This document shows, in pieces, positions 24,286 to 33,188 of a stretch of DNA of 64,000 nt. The translations under genes and the position numbers were made by a program. Source of the DNA: Athripsodes cinereus (Eukaryota; Arthropoda; Insecta; Trichoptera; Leptoceridae); NCBI GenBank assembly GCA_947579605.1, contig OX388313.1, positions 124,001 through 188,000 of the forward strand. Reading direction: 5' to 3'. Each line of letters starts with the position of its first letter. Position 1 is the stretch's first letter. A model generated the notes under the pieces. It ran no database searches. It had not been told where the DNA came from and was given only the letters and a program-made list of their open reading frames with translations.

Positions 24286-24978
24286 TTTACTCATGGGTAC
24301 AATTTTTGGTGAGCCATTGAAAAATCTTATTGTTATGCTGGTTTCACCATTCTTCCTTCTATTTTCCAGTTCATCCCACAACACCCTGACTTGAGCTCTT
24401 TGTATGGAAGTTAAATCCTGTTTAATTCGTATATGTTGCGGCAACTTAAACTTATTGAGAAGCACTGATCTAGCATCATCCTTATTACTAAATGTGATCT
24501 TCACGGGTCGCGTCTTGTCTTTTTGCCTTAAACCAAGACGCTGTATCTTAATTACTGACAAATTATTCAAACCGTCAATGTCTTGAATCAACTTTGATGA
24601 TTGCTCATTGTCTTTAGTGATTTGCTCATGATTTGGTAGTTTTGGGTCTACTTCTGGCAAATTGAAAAGGATCACGTTTTTCGATCGCTCATCTCTTTCA
24701 GCTAACTCAGCCAAAGTTTCGCACATTTCTAGAGTTTTATTACTCTTTGTCATTGATTCGCCCTCTAGATATGCGACTCTTTCCTTTAAATGCTTCAATT
24801 CTGCATCTTGACTGGCTATCTTGGCAGTTGCCAAGCTCATGGCCGCCAAAAATTCGATGGATATTGGTGTGATTTTTGATATGTGTTCCCTGGTGAATTT
24901 GGCATTATCTGTCGTTAATTGGGATAATGCGCATGCTGCGTTTTTCACTTTGGTTATGATCTCTTGTACGTCCATCAT
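24274..24978 (-). CDS. LINE ORF1 (coiled coil, FP25K/RRM-like)
   Basis: This 234-residue protein starts at the MMDVQE double ATG at 24978. An earlier ATG at 25194 would add 72 poorly structured residues that look like translated 5' UTR. Residues about 55-105 (AKIASQDAELKHLKERVAYL..) form a likely coiled coil. Then NVILFNLPEV, VIKIQRLG, RPVKITFSN and IRIKQDLTSIQRAQV resemble the nucleic-acid-binding core of LINE ORF1 proteins that are related to baculovirus FP25K-type domains. The expected role is an RNA-binding, self-associating chaperone of the retrotransposition complex. It ends KKNL then TAA, and the last codons sit on an A AAA AAC heptamer (24286-24280) where ORF2's frame opens in the -1 phase. 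The frame is intact. Confidence 0.85.
   Translation of the reverse strand: MMDVQEIITKVKNAACALSQLTTDNAKFTREHISKITPISIEFLAAMSLATAKIASQDAELKHLKERVAYLEGESMTKSNKTLEMCETLAELAERDERSKNVILFNLPEVDPKLPNHEQITKDNEQSSKLIQDIDGLNNLSVIKIQRLGLRQKDKTRPVKITFSNKDDARSVLLNKFKLPQHIRIKQDLTSIQRAQVRVLWDELENRRKNGETSITIRFFNGSPKIVPMSKKNL
24280..24286 (-). promoter_or_regulatory. possible -1 frameshift heptamer
   Basis: On the minus strand the ORF1 codons AAA AAA AAC place A AAA AAC in the phase required for -1 slippage. The ORF1 stop is two codons later, and the -1 frame continues without a stop into the ORF2 endonuclease. No strong downstream stem-loop is obvious by eye. Reinitiation is an alternative. Confidence 0.5.
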
Positions 24979-25471
24979 TTTGTACAATCTTTTCTTCTTC
25001 AACAAATAATAAAAATAAATAAAAATAATTTTTATCAATACAGGTGACAACCCTGCTTCCAAGCGTAGATTATTTTCTAGTATTGGTTGATGACTGTGAT
25101 ACAGTATTGGACGATGGCTGACCAATAGTCTGCGATGCGATTTTTTAGACCAATAATTTGTCGTATTATTTTGCAAATAATATCGTCTCTGCAAATATCG
25201 CCCTTATTGACGTGCGTATCATGTGAATATGTTAAACTGTTTAAATATTGTTTATGACACACTCACCGTTGTCATCGGCTTGCGTTCAATATCACTTATG
25301 TATTCACAATCAGCGTTTCAGATGTGCGTAATCAATTTGAAATTTGGTTCTTATTAACAATGTATATTATGATTTTCTCAACGTACTACTTTGTGCACAC
25401 TGGTAAAGAACAATAATTTTTTGAATACTGACTATCTCTTGCTAAATAAATGAAAGAGTTCGTCGGTAGCC

Positions 25472-25560
25472 TGGAGGTAGAGTCTCGACCTTGTGAACAA
25501 GGAGTCCGGGGTTCGATACCAGGTGCTGGCAAACCCCCCTTTAACGACAGAAACTTTTAC
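25472..25560 (+). repeat. tRNA-derived SINE head
   Basis: GGTAGCCTGGAGGTAGAGTC with a perfect B box GGTTCGATACC at 25510-25520, the same head type as at 13086. The body diverges after TGCTGGCAAACCCC. Confidence 0.75.
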
Positions 25561-25699
25561 TGTGAAAGGTGTATAAGGTTGTACTTATTTGGGTTTATAA
25601 CAAAACCCAGATAAGTATTTTTTTTTAAATGTACCTGATACCTACTCTAAAAATAGTAATCTAATTTAATTATCAATGCTACGAGTACACAATAAGATA

Positions 25700-26175
25700 C
25701 CTACAGAAATTCACAATTACCCTGAATATGGAGAAGATGAAGATGATGATTCTGGATGATTTTATTTTGACGCCTTTCAACAGTCCCTAGACCGTCTCGA
25801 GGGCGCCGATGAAGAGTTCAGTTTTCAATTTGCTTCTGAAGCTAGTGACAGTCTAATTGTCTCTCAATGACACCGGTAGGCGATTCCACGTAACCGGTCC
25901 AACAATACCAAAGGCTTTCTCATAGAAATTAGACCTACCGGCTCTATTGGGCTCAGTTACCCTATTCACAGCCAATTCCGAAGAGCGCAGAGGTCTTCTA
26001 GTGGTCGAGTCAAGGGGACGAAGCTCTGTTAGGCACGATGGTGCCATTTTGTTTATAGCCTTGTAGACCAAAGAGCAAACCTTAAATCTCACCCTTTCCT
26101 CCACCCTTAGCCAGTGTAATCGTTCTAGGAGAGGGGTGATGTGGCATCTTTTGCTACTAAGTATGTTCCTTTTTA
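25700..26175 (-). pseudogene. CR1/L2-like LINE ORF2 C-terminus
   Basis: The minus strand reads KRCHITPLLERLHWLRVEER, VRFKVCSLVYKAINKMAPSC, RPLRSSELAV and FYEKAFGIVGPVTWNRLPVS. A TAG then falls in a frame that would continue SFRSKLKTELF. 'HITPLL..LHWL.V..R..FK.....YKA....AP..L' and 'F...A..VWN.LP' are standard for the CR1/L2 group. It is 5'-truncated at about 26157, beside a TTTATTTATTTA tract. A piece of the same tail lies at 49895-50040. Confidence 0.8.
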
Positions 26176-26925
26176 TTTATTTATTCATGAAATATATTGC
26201 TTACGCTTTTTAAAAATCAATACTAACAAAAAAATTCTACAGTCTTCAATTACAAAAAATTAAATCAATTTGACTATAAATTATGATTAAGTTTTATCTT
26301 TCCACGTGTTGTGGTCTATGAAGATAAAATAATCTACATCTATTCTATTCTATTCTATCCTTCTCAAGGCCATCCACTCGTTTGCAAGTGATTTAGATAC
26401 TCTACATCAACATGATAATAACATTACATAAACCACTGAACAGTATAACATCGGGACATTGAATGGCACGCTGCCAATAGTAAGTTGACTTGACATGATA
26501 TTGTTTGTACAACTTCCTCGTCTTCTATTCATCAGCTGTATAATTAGGTACATAATATAGTAGATACCTACCTACCTACTTCTCATAGAGAGAGTGTGTG
26601 TGTGTGTACATAATAATATGTGGACGCTTGGAGAGTTGTTTATTTACCAACTCTCACAGGTGCTCACCTTACTGTTCAGCTGTCTCCTACTCCTGATGTC
26701 TTCCCTCTTATTACTTATAAGTAGATATCTAACATATTTTAAGTATATTATATATTTTGTATGATCACGTAGGTCCTGATTTCATTGCATTTATTTTTAC
26801 ATACATTATTGATGAGAGTATTAGTATTGTTTAAATACAATTTGTTTTAGAAGAAAATAATTGTTACCTATTTGTTTTATTTTATTTATTGTATTATATT
26901 ACGTTAAGAAGTTTATTTGAATGTT
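26176..26925. other. non-coding stretch
   Basis: No coding signal. A TATTC pentanucleotide run occurs at about 26341-26357 and a GT run near 26594-26606. Confidence 0.4.
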
Positions 26926-26929
26926 CATA

Positions 26930-27035
26930 CTAGTTTTTATTAAGGTCGGATAATATATTAATGAATGTTTACCTTTTATGTAATTGTTTGTAATCAGTGT
27001 ACACTAAAGAATAAATAAATAAATAAATAAAAATA
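26930..27035 (+). repeat. LINE 3' end with (AAAT)n tail
   Basis: TTTTATGTAATTGTTTGTAA then CAGTGTACACTAAAGAATAA and AAATAAATAAAT, matching the ends at 28410-28550 and 44070-44215. Confidence 0.7.
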
Positions 27036-27219
27036 TTATTATTGTATTCCATTGTATATATTTTGTTTGTATTTATCCACTTATATATGTATGTATTGCA
27101 TTATGACTGTATGATTTACATAATATGTTTACTACAAATGGATAAATTTGGTAGGAATCATGTAACATTACAATAGTTATAAAATTATGATTATTACAAA
27201 ATTAAATAACACCGTTTTA

Positions 27220-27405
27220 CTCCACTTTGACAATTGTTCCATCGTTATAACTTTATGACAGTTAAACAATTCTCATTGTGGAATTGAACAATATGCAGTT
27301 TGGATATGTCGAAAAGATAATGTGTTTCGACATCGGTAGGTACACGTGTCTTATCAGGACCATCTCACAAAATAGCCACCCATCCTGAAATGTCTTTGCA
27401 CTAAG
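27220..27405 (-). repeat. hammerhead-like 316-bp family, partial copy
   Basis: The minus strand contains GGCTATTTTGTGAGATGGTC, CTGATAA (27357-27351), helix II GACA/TGTC (27350-27347 with 27332-27329), GAAA (27328-27325) and AACTGCATATTG. It matches the first half of the 316-bp monomer at 45408. G8 of the hammerhead core is A here. Confidence 0.7.
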
Positions 27406-27665
27406 TATTGTATTATCATTATACACTCAAAATTATTTTCTTTAAATTTTCTGAAGCTGTTGATGATTGAATCAAATCAGCTGGAAGTGAGCGCCAGAAT
27501 ACTCTTAATTTAATGTTACCCATATTATAGGTAGGCATGTACTAAAATTATTAATAATAATTATGATAAGGAATAATAATTCAAATTAAATATTTATGTT
27601 ATCAAATAAAATAAAATAAATATTTATTATTATTTTGTTTTGTGTTACTGTTGAGTAAGACTAAC

Positions 27666-27708
27666 GCACGACCGGTTTCGCGGACTCCGAGTTCGCATCA
27701 TCAGGTGC
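27666..27708 (-). ncRNA. hammerhead-like ribozyme motif, left arm
   Basis: The minus strand has helix I GCAC/GTGC, CTGATGA, an extra T, helix II GCGAAC/GTCCGC with one A-C mismatch, GAAA, palindromic CCGG and TC. It is the mirror copy of 27885-27927 and weaker because of the helix II mismatch. Confidence 0.55.
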
Positions 27709-27884
27709 TGATCTATACTGAATTAAGTCTCCCTTACTACAACTGTCTCCCATACTACAACTATTCCCCATCTCATATTCCAAGAACTCCACGCCTGAAA
27801 CCAACACGACCCCGCCCACGACATGACCTCACTGTAAATCCTAACGAACTTTTGTATTTGTTTTGTTTAATTCAGTATAGATCA

Positions 27885-27927
27885 GCACCTGATGATGCGA
27901 ACTCGGAGTTCGCGAAACCGGTCGTGC
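27885..27927 (+). ncRNA. hammerhead-like ribozyme motif, right arm
   Basis: Helix I is GCAC (27885-27888) with GTGC (27924-27927). The core is CTGATGA (27889-27895). One extra T is followed by helix II GCGAAC (27897-27902) with GTTCGC (27908-27913). GAAA is at 27914-27917. Next come CCGG (27918-27921) and TC, so cleavage would follow C27923. Helix III is only the palindrome CCGG, which would need to pair between two molecules, as described for minimal hammerheads of Penelope-like elements. The extra T after CTGATGA departs from the strict consensus. Confidence 0.65.
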
Positions 27928-28059
27928 GTTAGTCTTACTCAATAGTAACACAAAACAAAATAATAATAAATATTTATTTTATTTGATAATTTAAAATGAA
28001 GTGTTACAAAGTAAATGCCGATACAATTAATAAATATTTATGCTTTGATTAATAAGTTA

Positions 28060-28300
28060 TATCGTCATGGCATATGCCATAAGTGGGGTAGCCAGAATAC
28101 CAGCCACAAAAAACAAACATGCGAGCCGTCTTCTCCGTGTAAACATAAAATTAAGAAATACTGGGTGGGAGTTAAAACTCATCGCTGAATTTAAGATTTA
28201 AATGTCATTATTTTTTACGTATAACTAACTTTTAACAGGACAATTGAAAACTTATAAAAAGGAGCGGGAAATCACTTTTTTTACCGATCGCTCCAAGGAC
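28060..28300 (+). repeat. dispersed repeat B
   Basis: Contains AAGTGGGGTAGCCAG.., CATCGCTGAATTTAAGAT and ..CTTTTTTTACCGATCGCTCC. Other copies are at 34240-34399 plus 37499-37615 (split), 50975-51212, 50105-50195 and 54825-54905. Ends in TAG/CTA triplet runs in several copies. Probably a LINE 3' UTR or SINE; no coding. Confidence 0.65.
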
Positions 28301-28409
28301 AATTAATAAGTCCTGAAATATAAATATACGACCCACACATTCTTCACTTAAAGAAAGAGAGTTAAATGAGGATACCTGCAACTACATATATAAAAAAAAT
28401 ATCTCATTG

Positions 28410-28552
28410 ATTTTTGGGTTAGTTGGAAGAGATCGCGCCTTTGCGATAAACTCGCCTTCTGTATATTCATCGTATTTAATTTGAATGTATACCTTTTATG
28501 TAATTGTTTTTTATCAATGTACAGTAAAGAATGAATAAATAAATAAATTGTA
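28410..28552 (+). repeat. LINE 3' end, lepidopteran type
   Basis: GGAAGAGATCGCGCCTTTGC, GATAAACTCGCC, then ATGTACAGTAAAGAATGAAT and an AAAT tail. The same block occurs at 44070-44215, and a diverged one at 58005-58125. Confidence 0.75.
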
Positions 28553-29057
28553 CAATTGAAATGAATATTTCCTATCTCCATATGTGGCTGTATGTGATGG
28601 ATTCTATGTGATGTGATGGAGTGAGTTGTGTAGAGGTGATGGACACAATGCCTTTATATTATATTATAATAGAGGAGTATAGGAGAGTGATCGTGATGAC
28701 AGACATATTATTTATTCTTTATTGATACAGTTCAATACAATAGAGATTACATGTGACACTGTGAGGGGAAACAGGGAGTCACTCCTGCACCCTTCTCATA
28801 GGTACATACTCTCCCAATCTCCTCGTTACACTACGCCGCAGCCGTCCTCTAAAATGGTTTATGTGGATGGAGAGAGAGAGTGGTATTCGTAATTTTTATT
28901 AGTACTCATCAATCAAAATATATATTAAGTGCTCTTATGTATGTAGAATTGTAGGTGGGTACATTATTAATAACTTTTCTACTTTTGAAGAGCAAACACT
29001 GTGGAAGTTCATATTGATTTTTTGATAATAAACAATATAAATATAATTAAAAAACAC
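28553..29057. other. non-coding stretch
   Basis: No gene. The minus strand carries CTGTATCAATAAAGAATAAA ending near 28711, a likely 3' end of another LINE. Confidence 0.45.
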
Positions 29058-29083
29058 TATTACTTTCACAAATTATATAAAGA

Positions 29084-29123
29084 GTTATAAGTACTTTTCG
29101 GACATCCGTCCATCATCAGTAAC
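29084..29123 (-). ncRNA. hammerhead-like ribozyme motif
   Basis: On the minus strand helix I is GTTA (29123-29120) with TAAC (29087-29084). The core is CTGATGA (29119-29113). One extra T precedes helix II GGAC/GTCC (29111-29108 with 29103-29100) around loop GGAT. GAAA spans 29099-29096. A palindromic AGTACT and then TA follow, so cleavage would be after A29088. It has the same minimal plan as 27885-27927. Downstream GTGAAAGTAATA (29069-29058) is shared, at identical spacing, with 54657-54690. Confidence 0.6.
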
Positions 29124-29454
29124 AACTTAGAACTAAATAACAAAAGACAACAATCATCTCAGAAAATAGTCATGAGCGGGGAGGATTATGGCGGGGTTTT
29201 TATAAATTTGTGAAATAAATCACCATACGCTGTTAGCGCTCCTACGTCGCCTGTTGCATTGTGCTTAAATAATCCTTATGTTCTATATTAAGAATCAAAT
29301 TACATACTATAACCAATACGAACAAAGTGTGTAAAACTGATGAACTAATATTTTTTTACTATAATCTGTCACATAAATGTGGACGTGCACAGAGATTATG
29401 TTTGAAATTGTATGTTATTATTGCAGATGGAAAATTATTTTTGAACCATAAATT

Positions 29455-29545
29455 TATTTATTTATAATAATTAACGGCTGAAACAGCCTTTACAAACATA
29501 ATAACAAAAAAGAAAATAGTCAAGTGAAAAAAACAATGCATAGGT
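29455..29545 (-). repeat. LINE 3' end
   Basis: The minus strand reads AAAGGCTGTTTCAGCCGTTA then ATTATTATAAATAAATAAAT, a hairpin-plus-tail terminus similar in plan to the GGCTTAAACGCC ends. Confidence 0.55.
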
Positions 29546-29667
29546 ATCATATTATATAATATTATGAATAACACACACAAATAAAATTACAGAATTAAAT
29601 CACAAGACAATTATAAATTTCTCAAAAATATATCACAAAAAAAAAAAATCAAAATATAATTGATTAT

Positions 29668-29829
29668 TCATGTAGGAAATGTCTGGCCAAATCGGAAACA
29701 ATACAACACATGGTTTCGGCTTGTTCTACTATCGCTCAAACTGAATATACCAATAGACATAATCATGTCGCAAAAATAATACATCAAAATTCAGCAATTA
29801 AACATAATCCATTAAACTCGTGGATTTAA
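29668..29829 (+). pseudogene. R2/R4-type LINE zinc knuckle fragment
   Basis: Open for 53 codons: SCRKCLAKSETIQHMVSACS, then QTEYTNRHNHVAKIIHQ, ending TAA at 29827. The C-x2-C...H-x4-C knuckle followed by Y..RHN.VA..IH matches the region before the restriction-like endonuclease of R2/R4/NeSL-type LINEs. The rest is lost. Confidence 0.65.
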
Positions 29830-30314
29830 AATTATCTGTTAATCTCCGCTTGTATATGGATAAGGAATCCGCAAAAACATCCGCTAAATTGTGCTATTAA
29901 AGATGAAAATAAGAATGTGTTCATGTAGTTCTGATGCAAGATTGTGTAGTGAAATTTGTAGACAGAGAAGAAAAATTACGAAGAAAATTATTTACGCTAT
30001 ACATTTTTAATTTCAATAAATAATGCAATATGGAGAATTATACAAAATCAACGATGATGTTTTTTTTATAGATTGGCCTATTTATAGAATATTTTTTTTA
30101 TACATTTTCAAATAAGAATCGTTATCCATACAATTCAACAACTGTGGTTCTGATATTTAAATTTTGAAAAAATCATGAAAAGATATTTTATAAATTTAAA
30201 ATGAATAGGTATCTACCTAAGAAAATAAATAAGTACCTACATAATTATATTACGTACAGCAGATAATTTATAAACAAATCTGATTTAAGTTAATTGTTCA
30301 ACATAAATTGTTCA

Positions 30315-30530
30315 TGTCGCCAGGTGGGGTGCGGAGGAAACGCTCTTGCCTTTGAGCCACGAGGTCCCGGGTTCGATTCCCGGCCAGGGCAAAGTAAAGG
30401 ATGACCTTTTTCAAATTGTCCAGAGTCTAGGTGTTACATGTATATGTGTGTATCGCCGCGTTAGTACCCATAATACAAGATTCATCTTAGTTTGGGATTA
30501 GCTGGATGTGTGTGAATTGTCTATGTAAAA
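30315..30530 (+). repeat. tRNA-derived SINE
   Basis: A perfect B box GGTTCGATTCC lies at 30370-30380 within a tRNA-like head (GCCAGGTGGGGTGCGG...). The body ends with GTTAGTACCCATAATACAAG and TTAGTTTGGGATTAGCTGG, a module characteristic of moth and butterfly SINEs. The MITE at 30539 is inserted at its 3' edge. Confidence 0.85.
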
Positions 30531-30538
30531 AAATGAAT

Positions 30539-30899
30539 GGAACTTTCGCAGTTTAGCGTCCCCCCCGTTGTCGAGTACTTTTTTCCATAGAAAAGTAATA
30601 TTTTCGAAACTTGAGGAAATTGTTGCCATATGTAGAATTATTTTAATTTGCCGGCAAAAAAAATCTACTTCAAATTTTAATTTCCTAAAGTTCCATGCAT
30701 ATTACTCGACAACGGGTGGGGCTGCTCAAGTTTCATAGTTGTGATTTTTTTTTCCTTTAAAAGAATTTTCCAAAAATTTGGTGACCAAAAAATAATTCTA
30801 CATAATTATGGCAACAATTTCCTCAAGTTTCGAAAATATTACTTTTTCTATGGAAAAAGTACTCGACAATGGGTGGGGCCGCTAAACTGTGAAAGTTCC
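30539..30899. mobile_element. 361-bp MITE with 8-bp target duplication
   Basis: Starts GGAACTTTCGCAGTTTAGCG and ends with a near complement (..CTAAACTGTGAAAGTTCC). Arms are about 105 bp. The flanks AAATGAAT (30531-30538 and 30900-30907) match exactly, indicating an 8-bp duplication. A third, diverged copy of the end sequence lies inside near 30685-30740. No ORF. Confidence 0.85.
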
Positions 30900-30929
30900 A
30901 AATGAATTTTATTTTTTACCTATACCTAG

Positions 30930-31230
30930 GAAGACACACTTGGACAATTACGGAAGTGTGTACATTCATAAAGTCAGTGGGAGAGGGCAGAAGACCGGTG
31001 GGCCGCCCTAGAAGAAGCTGGCAAGGGCAGGTGTCGAACCTGTGTGTTGAAAGGCTTGGTTTGGAGTGGCCAGAGGTCCTGGAAGCAGCAGTGGAACGGG
31101 AACTCTGAAGGATATACCCAGGGGCAATGGGCCCCCGACCGAACTAGGACAAGGGGAAGAAGATGTATGAATGTAATCATTCATTGATTCTTAGGCGGTA
31201 CGATGTTCGCCGGGCCAGCTAGTTATATAT
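30930..31230 (+). pseudogene. LINE C-terminus and RTE-like 3' end
   Basis: Encodes GEGRRPVGRPRRSWQGQVSN, LCVERLGLEWPEVLEAAVER then TGA at about 31106. Further in-phase text (IYPGAMGPRPN) continues beyond. GRPRRSW is a usual LINE C-terminal basic motif. The GGCGGTACGATGTTCGCCGG and CAGCTAGTTATATATA at 31195-31230 resemble a frequent RTE 3' end. 5'-truncated. Confidence 0.65.
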
Positions 31231-31980
31231 ACAAGTGGAGTAGCCAGTGACCTAACTATGTGTAATGAATATAATATGCAGAGGTTCTACATGAATCTTC
31301 TTATGTTACCAGCAATATAATATAAATAAATATTTATATTTAATAAATTGTTATGCTGGCAACATAACATCAAAAAATGTATACATAACAGTTAAAAAAA
31401 AACAATTACAGTTCAATAGAAATACAATTCAATATTATAGGTACCTACCTATCATTCGGTTAAATAAAATGGCACTAAGTTAGTATAATTAAGTACATCT
31501 ATATACACACCTACATAACTATATACATAGGCACATCAATAAGTTGCATATATAATGGCGTTTGGTTACCAACAATATAATATACATAATATACCTACAA
31601 TATGTTGCATGCACGTGCAGAGTAATCCGTCGAAACAAATTATTATACTAATTAATGTAAGTGCGTAACTAAAATATTGTAAATAACTAAAGAACATAAA
31701 TGGTTCTATGCAGATATGGAGGATAGTAGCTTTTTACTATTTATTTCTGATATTATGTTGAAATGTCAATGAATGGTTGGACAGATTACATCTTTGCGTC
31801 ATTCGCTATCAAAAAAACATTACTAACATTCACATACTTAATTACACAAACGAGGACCCTGCTAAAAAAACGTTGGACATGATTAACATTTTCATTCATA
31901 AAGCTTGAAACTAAAAATAAATGAAACAAATAAGGAAATGGCCGCAAAAATAAAGGTACTTAATACAATACTAATAGCGT
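31231..31980. other. non-coding stretch
   Basis: AT-rich with ATAC/TACC words. No gene recognised. Confidence 0.4.
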
Positions 31981-31986
31981 GAATAT

Positions 31987-32124
31987 TATGACTGCAACTG
32001 CGGGGAGGAGCAGAGTGATTCGCACTTATTGCAATGCCCGCTGATGTGGAACGCATGTAATGAGAGTGACCTAATGATGGCGAATGACAAGGTGATATAC
32101 GTCGCTAAAAACCAAATTATCTAG
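31987..32124 (+). pseudogene. LINE C-terminal zinc knuckle fragment
   Basis: Reads YDCNCGEEQSDSHLLQCPLM, then DLMMANDKVIYVAKNQ and TAG at 32122. The C-x-C...H-x4-C knuckle ends Jockey/R1/I-group ORF2 proteins. Only 45 codons remain. Confidence 0.65.
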
Positions 32125-32239
32125 AAAACAGTCAAATATCAATATTGCATAATCCGGGCATACCTAACTTATGTGAATCATCATCACCAACGTATGCAAG
32201 TGACTCCTGTACATAATATTATGTAGAGTTTTCCAAGAG

Positions 32240-32371
32240 CTATAGCTCTGCGTCCAAATTATTAATATAATCAATTGCCTTTGGTGTCACCTGATGGACT
32301 TCCTCTACATCCCCAGCAAATTTACTCAAAGAGTAGTCCTCCATAATATGGTTTATCGTTTCAATCTGGCC
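32240..32371 (-). pseudogene. LINE ORF2 C-terminal fragment
   Basis: The minus strand reads IETINHIMEDYSLSKFAGDV, EEVHQVTPKAIDYINNLDAE, L, then TAG at 32242-32240. It is a relative of 431-571 and of the shorter piece at 49355-49400, which ends with the same ..INNLDAEL codons. The knuckle Cys is replaced by Tyr. Confidence 0.65.
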
Positions 32372-32501
32372 ATGTGAGCCAACGGGTAGTCTCTCTTACA
32401 GCGGAGACACTCTCTACAACTGGAGAAGATACATCATCTACATCCGTCATGCCTAGTTCGGATTCTGTTGACTCTCGAGTCTCGACCATTGCTTATGTGG
32501 A

Positions 32502-33174
32502 AATAAATAAAACAAGCGTTTTATTCTACTAATGGTTTAATCGGTGAGAGAGACGTCTATCGTCTTATTTATTTATTTATTTATTTATTTATTCTACAGA
32601 GACACACACAGAGAGTTGACAAAACATTAATAAAATAAGAAAAAAAGACACATTGATCCGGCCAGGCCAACCCCCCAATTAAGCGTGTCTACATCATACA
32701 CGTTCAAACAAAATTATACAAAATAAAAGAAACATAAGGGTTAAAACTAACCAATGCAAGTCCGGCAAAACAGACTCACATTACCGCAAACAACACACTG
32801 TAAAAAGGATAGATGAAAAAATACAATTATATAATTAATTTAAACCCAGAAACTTAACCTACAAGAACATTAAAGTTGGCAGCAACACACTTCCTGAACC
32901 CCGTCAGGGAGTCACTAAAGACATCCACTCCTTCCACGCGATGCGTGCACAAAACATTATAAAGTTTACACATTCTGCTGATAGGACTGTTTTGGCTGAT
33001 AAGGACATTGACAATCTTGGCAATGACAATGTCCTTATAAGACGAAATGATTGACAATATCCTTATAAGACAAAAGACGTCTCTCTCATAAATTAAATCA
33101 TTAGAAGAATAAAACGCTTGTTTTATTTATTTCGATATGGAATTCTACTACCTAAACACCGACACAGTGAATAA
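32502..33174. mobile_element. hairpin element, copy 1, carrying a nested LINE
   Basis: Flanked by the 14-bp duplication ATTGCTTATGTGGA (32488-32501 and 33175-33188). Removing the nested insertion (32559-33074, plus one copy of its 8-bp duplication AGACGTCT) leaves about 149 bp. That consists of arms AATAAATAAAACAAGCG.. pairing with ..CGCTTGTTTTATTTATT, then a single-copy module (ATATGGAATTCTACTACC..CACCGACACAGTGAAT). It matches the 57399-57551 copy in the opposite orientation. Confidence 0.85.
32559..33074 (-). mobile_element. nested 5'-truncated LINE
   Basis: A 516-bp insertion flanked by AGACGTCT (32551-32558, 33075-33082). A (TTTA)n tract at 32565-32592 is its tail on the minus strand. 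The coding end at 33057-32854 reads ISRMCKLYNVLCTHRVEGVD then DSLTGFRKCVAANFNVL, a plausible CR1/Jockey-type ORF2 terminus ('R...LYN......D.F..SL..FR'). Confidence 0.7.
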
Positions 33175-33188
33175 ATTGCTTATGTGGA

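Larger units (their letters stand above)
20191..25262 (-). mobile_element. near-complete CR1/Jockey-type LINE (~5 kb)
   Basis: On the minus strand the order is 5' UTR (to about 24979), ORF1 (24978-24274), ORF2 (about 24285-21431) and a 1.2-kb AT-rich 3' UTR with a CA/TA microsatellite (about 21050-21160). It ends with AAAAAGGCTTAAACGCCG and a (TAAA)n tail reaching 20191. Both ORFs are almost undamaged, with one stop in ORF2, so this insertion is recent relative to other LINE pieces. Truncated siblings end with the same block at 11888 and 49638. The 5' limit and a target duplication were not resolved. Confidence 0.85.
27599..27989. mobile_element. 391-bp inverted-repeat element with two ribozyme-like arms
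   Basis: The arms 27599-27725 and 27868-27989 are near-perfect inverted repeats of about 120 bp around a 142-bp non-repeated centre with no ORF. Each arm encodes a hammerhead-like motif, one on each strand. Penelope-like retroelements can carry inverted terminal repeats with hammerheads, so a non-autonomous relative is plausible. No reverse transcriptase or GIY-YIG coding lies nearby. Confidence 0.75.

Noticed and set aside
24979..25194. Upstream ATG at 25194 for LINE ORF1
   Set aside because: The 72 extra residues are low-complexity and resemble translated UTR. The MMDVQE start leads directly into the structured part.
27599..29130. Complete Penelope-like retrotransposon around the ribozyme-like motifs
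   Set aside because: No Penelope reverse transcriptase or GIY-YIG endonuclease coding sequence was recognised between or near the motifs.
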